Part shown: piece by piece, positions 13,718 through 15,506 of the stretch
Numbering within the stretch: position 1 is the stretch's first letter
Layout: each line of letters begins with the position of its first letter
Assembly: GCA_035604035.1 (NCBI GenBank)
Contig: DATNJF010000290.1
Span: 1 to 15,506, forward strand
Length of the DNA stretch: 15,506 bases
Direction of reading: 5' to 3'
Source: DATARH01 sp035604035
Lineage (GTDB): Bacteria > Pseudomonadota > Alphaproteobacteria > ATCC43930 > CGMCC-115725
The notes under the pieces: model-generated
Database searches by the model: none
Told to the model about the DNA's origin: nothing
Seen by the model: only the letters and a program-made list of their open reading frames with translations
Made by a program: the position numbers and the translations under genes

Positions 13718-14688
13718 ACCAGCACCGCCTTGCCGATGACCTTGCGGTCGATCACCGCCTGCACCGCGTCGGCGGCGCGCTCCAGTGGAAAGCGGTGCGA
13801 GATGCGCGGCTTCAATTTGCCTTGGCTCGCGAGCTCGACCAGCAGCTTGGTGTTGGCGCGGCCCACTTCAGGGTTGTGCTCGGTGACGCCGCCGAGACGA
13901 ACGCCGATGACTTCAAGGCACTTGATCAGCAGGTAATTGGTGCGCGGGGTCGATGGACCGCCGCCGAGAAAGCCCAGCACCAGGATGCGCCCGCCAAAGG
14001 CGAGACAGCGCAGCGACTCGTCGAAAACGTTGGCGCCGATCGGGTCGTAGCAGATGTCGACGCCGTCATGCGCGCCGGTGATTTCCTTGACGCGGTCGCG
14101 GAAGCCCTCGCGATAGTCGATCGCGTAGTCGGCGCCTTCCTCGAGGCAAGCGGCACGCTTCTGCTCGCTCGACGCGGTGGCGATAATTTTGGCGCCGTAG
14201 AGCTTGGCGATCTGGATCGCGGCGATGCCGATGCCGCCGGCGGCGCCGTGGATCAGCACCCAGTCGCCTTCCTTCATCCGGCCGCGCTGGATCAGCGCGT
14301 GATAGGCGGTGTGATGAGCGCCTCGGAACACCGCTGCTTCCTCGACGCTCATACCGGCGGGGATCGGGTCGCAATCCTCCTCTTTCGAGTTGGCGAGGGT
14401 GCCAAAGGCGCCGAGCCGCACCCGGTTCATCACCCGGTCGCCCACTTTGAACCGGGTGACGCCGGGGCCGACCGCCACCACCTCGCCGGCCGCCTCGTTG
14501 CCGGGAATGAAGGGCGGCTCGGGGCGGAACTGGTACTTCCCGGCAAGCATCAGCACATCGACGTACTGCACGCCGCGGGCAGCGATCCTGACCTGGACTT
14601 CGCCCGGCCCGGGCGGCGGCGGGTCGGGCACCTCGCGCAACACCAGCACCTCGGGCCCGCCAAACGCCTCGCAGACAACGGCTCTCAT
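13711..14688 (-). CDS. Zinc-free MDR oxidoreductase (quinone oxidoreductase-like)
   Basis: A 325-residue medium-chain dehydrogenase/reductase of the NADPH:quinone oxidoreductase or enoyl-reductase type. Seen: MRAVVCEAFGGPEVLVL at the start, GVQYVDVLMLAGKY, PFIPGNEAAGEVVAVG (about 59-74), VGDRV, and the NAD(P)-binding loop HGAAGGIGIAAIQIAK (147-162) followed by ATASSEQKRA. The cysteine/histidine ligands of zinc alcohol dehydrogenases are absent, which fits the zinc-free branch. The C-terminal RISHRFPLERAADAVQAVIDRKVIGKAVL is typical. ATG 14688 has GGAGAT at 14695-14700 upstream, overlapping the end of the GNAT gene; only 4 nt separate them, so the two are one operon. The substrate may be an enone, quinone or enoyl-CoA; this cannot be decided here. 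Confidence 0.92.
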   Translation of the reverse strand: MRAVVCEAFGGPEVLVLREVPDPPPPGPGEVQVRIAARGVQYVDVLMLAGKYQFRPEPPFIPGNEAAGEVVAVGPGVTRFKVGDRVMNRVRLGAFGTLANSKEEDCDPIPAGMSVEEAAVFRGAHHTAYHALIQRGRMKEGDWVLIHGAAGGIGIAAIQIAKLYGAKIIATASSEQKRAACLEEGADYAIDYREGFRDRVKEITGAHDGVDICYDPIGANVFDESLRCLAFGGRILVLGFLGGGPSTPRTNYLLIKCLEVIGVRLGGVTEHNPEVGRANTKLLVELASQGKLKPRISHRFPLERAADAVQAVIDRKVIGKAVLVG

Positions 14689-14692
14689 TCGG

Positions 14693-15506
14693 TTATCTCC
14701 AATCGTCGATGGCGTAGATGTCGGGCCGGCAATAGCCGGGCTCGTTGCCGCGATGCATCGCCACCCCTTGGAACGCCGGTTTAAAGCCATGCGCCTTCAT
14801 CCGGCGCCAGGCATCCTCGTGCGAGAGATTGATCCCGGCGAGCACGGCGGGCATCCCGGCCTGCTGGGCAAGCACGGCGGCGGCATCGAGCAGCGCACCG
14901 AACCGGTCGCCGGCGCCAAGCCCGGGCCGCACCGCGCCGAACTTGATGTAGAGGCAGCCATTGCCGGCCTCGCTGGCCGGACCCCAGTGGCACACCGCGA
15001 ACCCGGCAAGACGGCTCGGCCCGTCCCACAGTAGGAGCGTGTCGCCCAATTCCTGCGCGGCCACGGCGCGGATTTCACCACGCAGGTCGAGGCCCTCATA
15101 GACGCTGTCGCTGAGGGCGAAGGTGGCGTCCTCGGCCGCCTGTCGTCCATCGAGCGCCAACGCCGAGTAGCGCGAATAGTCGGACAACGTGCCCGGCCGC
15201 GCCGTCGCCGTCATCAGCACCGTTAGAAATCGCGGATGGAAACCGAATTTGCTGTAGAGGTGGATGTGTTTGGTGCTCTGGGCGAAGGTGAAAAGCCCGG
15301 CATGGGTGATTCCCCAGCGGTCGAACGTCTCGCACACCGCAGCGACGAGCGGCTGCGCCAGCCCGCCGTTCCAGCGGTCGACCGAGGTCGATAACGGGCC
15401 GAAGAAGCCAACGCTGCCCCAGCGGGTCGCAAAGTTCGAGCCGACGATGGCGCCGTCCTCCTCGGCGACGAAGGCCTCGACATGCTCGGAGCGAAAGCGG
15501 TTGGTG
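14693..15506 (-). CDS. GNAT acetyltransferase with tandem domains (5'-truncated by window edge)
   Basis: At least 270 residues, with the frame open through the window edge, so the N-terminus is missing. It contains two GNAT-like halves. In the first, VEAFVAEEDGAIVGSNFATRWGSVGFFGPLSTS is followed by a helix and HLYSKFGFHPRF (about visible residues 82-93), the usual end of a GNAT motif B. In the second, RLAGFAVCHWG, a beta strand with YIKFGAVRPG, and AGINLSHEDAWRRMKAHGFKPAFQGVAMHR resemble the second half of a GNAT fold. GTG 15337 is an internal Val codon, not a start, because family-like sequence continues upstream. The acceptor substrate is unknown. It is 4 nt upstream of the MDR gene and probably co-transcribed with it. 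Confidence 0.85.
   Translation of the reverse strand, partial: TNRFRSEHVEAFVAEEDGAIVGSNFATRWGSVGFFGPLSTSVDRWNGGLAQPLVAAVCETFDRWGITHAGLFTFAQSTKHIHLYSKFGFHPRFLTVLMTATARPGTLSDYSRYSALALDGRQAAEDATFALSDSVYEGLDLRGEIRAVAAQELGDTLLLWDGPSRLAGFAVCHWGPASEAGNGCLYIKFGAVRPGLGAGDRFGALLDAAAVLAQQAGMPAVLAGINLSHEDAWRRMKAHGFKPAFQGVAMHRGNEPGYCRPDIYAIDDWR

Noticed and set aside
13465..14784. A 439-codon plus-strand open frame opposite the MDR gene
   Set aside because: It is a shadow of the MDR gene and the end of the hydratase gene; composition only.
15223..15337. GTG at 15337 as the start of the GNAT gene
   Set aside because: The same frame stays open and GNAT-like through the window edge, so the valine is internal.

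Overview
The window is GC-rich, gene-dense bacterial chromosome with short intergenic gaps. The protein families and their sequence flavour (ThiG, PBP1A, a PAS_5-type protein, DUF1499, an AqpZ aquaporin, many acyl-CoA enzymes) suggest an alphaproteobacterium, perhaps of the Rhodospirillales type. That placement is inference from residue patterns. No rRNA, tRNA, CRISPR array, transposase or phage gene is visible. Fifteen protein genes can be supported; the first (thiG) and the last (a GNAT protein) run off the window edges.

Layout. (1) 1-1524, plus strand: the C-terminal five-sixths of thiazole synthase ThiG, then a rhomboid-family intramembrane serine protease. (2) 1552-4939: a PAS_5 protein on the minus strand, probably starting at a CTG codon, divergent from a class A penicillin-binding protein of PBP1A type on the plus strand. 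(3) 4936-6458, minus strand: an LLM-class flavin-dependent oxidoreductase translationally coupled to a DUF1499 membrane-anchored protein. (4) 6477-8592, plus strand: cyanate hydratase behind a strong match to a sigma-54 promoter, then an exported dienelactone-hydrolase-like protein and an AqpZ-type aquaporin. (5) 8603-11389, minus strand: a YfcG-type glutathione transferase, a CitE-like CoA-ester lyase and a class III CoA-transferase, the last two sharing an ATGA stop/start overlap. (6) 11660-13700, plus strand: a divergent acyl-CoA carboxyltransferase subunit and a NodN/MaoC-type hydratase. (7) 13711-15506, minus strand: a tandem-domain GNAT acetyltransferase and a zinc-free MDR oxidoreductase.

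How the genes may work together. Regions 5-7 look like an acyl-CoA/organic-acid module: CoA transfer, C-C bond cleavage or formation at a beta-hydroxyacyl-CoA, carboxyl transfer, hydration and an MDR reductase. The substrate cannot be read from the sequence. The GST gene has a structured repeat on each side: a 27-bp-arm palindrome made of TGAG-headed octamers downstream, and five copies of a 10-mer (TAACAGGCGG and its complement) upstream in the divergent promoter region. The most specific regulatory signal is at 6477-6492, where a GG-N10-GC sigma-54 element sits at a good distance from the cynS start. It suggests nitrogen control of cyanate use.

No complete new defence, mobile or biosynthetic system was found. 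The points most worth following are the sigma-54 promoter of cynS, the two repeat structures around the GST gene, the coupled CitE/CoA-transferase pair, the orphan carboxyltransferase with altered active-site loops, and the non-AUG start of the PAS protein.
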